Source of the DNA: Lachnospiraceae bacterium Zagget2
GTDB lineage: Bacteria; Bacillota; Clostridia; Lachnospirales; Lachnospiraceae
DNA length: 64,000 bases
Assembly (NCBI GenBank): GCA_001941045.1
Contig: MSHD01000023.1
Coordinates: 1-64,000, forward strand
Direction: 5' to 3'
The position numbers and the translations under genes were made by a program. Below the pieces are notes generated by a model, which did no database searches, had not been told where the DNA came from, and saw nothing but the letters and a program-made list of their open reading frames with translations. Below, in pieces: positions 61,706-64,000 of this stretch (within the stretch, counting starts at the first letter, position 1; each line of letters opens with the position of its first letter).

Positions 61706-64000
61706 ATGGCCAGAAAAATGAAAACCATGGATGGAAACCATGCAGCCGCGCACGTATCTTATGCGTATTCGGATGTAGCGGCTATCTATCCGATCACCCC
61801 GTCATCCGTGATGGCGGAGGCTGCTGACGAGTGGGCGACGCAGGGGCGGAAGAACATCTTCGGTCAGACGGTGCAGATCACCGAGATGCAGTCCGAGGCA
61901 GGCGCAGCGGGCGCTGTGCACGGCTCTCTTGCGGCGGGCGCTCTGACGACGACCTTCACTGCTTCCCAGGGTCTGCTGCTGATGATTCCGAACCTGTACA
62001 AGGTAGCAGGTGAGGGCCTTCCGGGTGTCTTCAACGTATCCGCCCGTGCGCTTGCGAGCCATGCGCTTTCGATCTTCGGAGATCACTCTGATGTCTACGC
62101 ATGTCGCCAGACCGGTGCTGCGATGCTCTGCGAGTCCAGCGTGCAGGAGGTTATGGACCTGACGCCGGTTGCGCATTGCTCCGCGATCAAGGGCAAGATT
62201 CCGTTCATCAACTTCTTTGATGGATTCCGTACCTCCCACGAGATCCAGAAGATTGAGACCTGGGACTATGAGGATCTGAAGGATATGGTGGACATGGATG
62301 CCATCGACGCGTTCCGCAAAAATGCCCTGAATCCGAATCATCCCTGCCAGAGAGGTTCCGCGCAGAACCCGGATATCTTCTTCCAGGCACGTGAGGCCTG
62401 CAACCCCTACTACGATGCGATGCCCGCGATCGTGCAGGAGTACATGGACAAGGTCAATGCGAAGATTGGTACCGACTATAAGCTCTTCAACTATTACGGA
62501 GCTCCGGACGCGGAGAAGATCATCATCGCGATGGGTTCCGTCTGTGACACGATCGAGGAGACGATCGACTATCTGATGGCGTCCGGCGAGAAGGTCGGTG
62601 TTGTGAAGGCACGTCTTTACAGACCGTTCTGCCCGAAGGCGCTCGTGGACGCGATCCCGGAGACGGTAAAGCAGATCAGCGTTCTCGACAGGACGAAGGA
62701 GCCGGGCTCCCTTGGCGAGCCGCTGTATCTCGATGTTGTGGCTGCCCTCAAGGGAACGAAGTTCAATGATACCCCGATCTATACCGGACGTTATGGCCTT
62801 GGATCCAAGGATACGACCCCGGCGCAGATCGTGGCTGTTTACCAGAATACCGAGAAGAAGAGATTCACGATCGGTATCGTGGATGACGTGACGAATCTTT
62901 CGCTTGAGACCGGCGCTCCGCTGGTGACGACGCCGGAGGGCACGACGAACTGCAAGTTCTGGGGCCTTGGCGCGGACGGCACGGTTGGTGCGAACAAGAA
63001 CTCCATCAAGATCATCGGCGACAATACCGATATGTACGCGCAGGCGTATTTTGACTATGACTCCAAGAAGTCCGGCGGTGTGACGATGTCTCATCTGCGC
63101 TTCGGCAAGAAGCCGATCAAGTCCACCTACCTGATCCACAAGGCAGATTTCGTGGCCTGCCACAATCCGTCCTATGTGCGCAAGTACAACATGGTGCAGG
63201 AGCTGGTCGACGGCGGTACCTTCCTTCTGAACTGCCCGTGGGATATGGAAGGCCTTGAGACGCACCTTCCGGGACAGGTAAAAGCGTTTATTGCAAATCA
63301 TAATATCAAGTTCTACACGATCGACGGTGTGAAGATCGGTATTGAGACCGGCATGGGACCGACCAGGATCAACACGATCCTTCAGTCTGCATTCTTCAAG
63401 CTGACCGGCATCATCCCGGAGGATCAGGCGATCGATCTGATGAAGGCTGCTGCGAAGGCTACATACGGCCGTAAGGGCGATGACGTCGTGCAGAAGAACT
63501 GGGCCGCGATCGACGCCGGCGTACAGCAGGTTGTCGAGGTGCAGGTACCGGAGAGCTGGAAGAGTGCGGCTGACGAGGGACTGAATGTTACGGTTGCCAC
63601 CGAGGGCAGACAGGATGTCGTCGACTTCGTCAACACGATCCAGGCGAAGGTCAACGCGCAGGAGGGCAATACTCTTCCGGTGTCCGCGTTCAAGGACTAT
63701 GTAGACGGCACGACCCCGTCCGGAGCTTCCGCTTATGAGAAGCGCGGTATCGCGGTCAATGTTCCGGTGTGGAATCCGGACAACTGCATCCAGTGTAACC
63801 AGTGCTCCTTCGTCTGCCCGCACGCGGTGATCCGTCCGGTGGCGATGACCGAGGCAGAGGCTGCCGCGGCTCCGGAAGGCATGAAGATGCTTTCGATGAC
63901 CGGTATGCCGGACAAGAAGTTCGCGATCGTGATGTCCTCTCTGGACTGCACGGGCTGCGGTTCCTGTGCGAATGTATGCCCGGGCAAGAAGGGTGCGAAG
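61706..64000 (+). CDS. nifJ: Pyruvate:ferredoxin (flavodoxin) oxidoreductase, cut by window end
   Basis: MDGNHAAAHVSYAYSDVAAIYPITPSSVMAEAADEWA; CIQCNQCSFVCPH and CTGCGSCANVCP ferredoxin motifs; open to the last base (absent from ORF track as it has no stop). Confidence 0.97.
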   Translation, partial: MARKMKTMDGNHAAAHVSYAYSDVAAIYPITPSSVMAEAADEWATQGRKNIFGQTVQITEMQSEAGAAGAVHGSLAAGALTTTFTASQGLLLMIPNLYKVAGEGLPGVFNVSARALASHALSIFGDHSDVYACRQTGAAMLCESSVQEVMDLTPVAHCSAIKGKIPFINFFDGFRTSHEIQKIETWDYEDLKDMVDMDAIDAFRKNALNPNHPCQRGSAQNPDIFFQAREACNPYYDAMPAIVQEYMDKVNAKIGTDYKLFNYYGAPDAEKIIIAMGSVCDTIEETIDYLMASGEKVGVVKARLYRPFCPKALVDAIPETVKQISVLDRTKEPGSLGEPLYLDVVAALKGTKFNDTPIYTGRYGLGSKDTTPAQIVAVYQNTEKKRFTIGIVDDVTNLSLETGAPLVTTPEGTTNCKFWGLGADGTVGANKNSIKIIGDNTDMYAQAYFDYDSKKSGGVTMSHLRFGKKPIKSTYLIHKADFVACHNPSYVRKYNMVQELVDGGTFLLNCPWDMEGLETHLPGQVKAFIANHNIKFYTIDGVKIGIETGMGPTRINTILQSAFFKLTGIIPEDQAIDLMKAAAKATYGRKGDDVVQKNWAAIDAGVQQVVEVQVPESWKSAADEGLNVTVATEGRQDVVDFVNTIQAKVNAQEGNTLPVSAFKDYVDGTTPSGASAYEKRGIAVNVPVWNPDNCIQCNQCSFVCPHAVIRPVAMTEAEAAAAPEGMKMLSMTGMPDKKFAIVMSSLDCTGCGSCANVCPGKKGAK

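Noticed and set aside
61802-63823. 673-aa minus-strand ORF
   Set aside because: Antisense shadow of nifJ; no recognisable protein motifs.

Overview
The window is a gene-dense chromosomal segment from a moderately GC-rich Firmicute, most likely Lachnospiraceae (inferred from gene content and order). It is mostly housekeeping: lrgAB-like genes, dgt-dnaG-rpoD-trmK-nif3, the RNase P RNA gene, murE-priA-def-fmt-rsmB-rlmN-stp-prkC-rsgA-rpe-thiN, tsf/rpsB, purC, csoR-copA, nrdD, glgC-glgD, a gyrase/topoisomerase IV-type B/A pair, two two-component systems, an FtsX-type ABC system, an ECF sigma operon, an ABC_sub_bind-type importer, and the start of nifJ (cut by the window end). I saw no CRISPR array, phage, transposon, tRNA or rRNA. 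No obviously new multi-gene defence or mobile system is visible. The best second-look items are: (1) a strong Shine-Dalgarno and in-frame ATG inside copA that could make a free CopZ-like chaperone from the C-terminal HMA domain; (2) a GlgX/isoamylase-like GH13 protein whose catalytic positions all appear substituted; (3) two otherwise intact genes, a response regulator and an ABC substrate-binding protein, each split by one in-frame stop followed by a GTG codon; (4) a glycosyltransferase 2 protein with a MarR-like C-terminal domain; and (5) several clear operator/promoter architectures (tandem CsoR boxes, an NrdR box, paired inverted repeats, direct repeats). All calls come from reading the sequence and ORF track; no database search was run.
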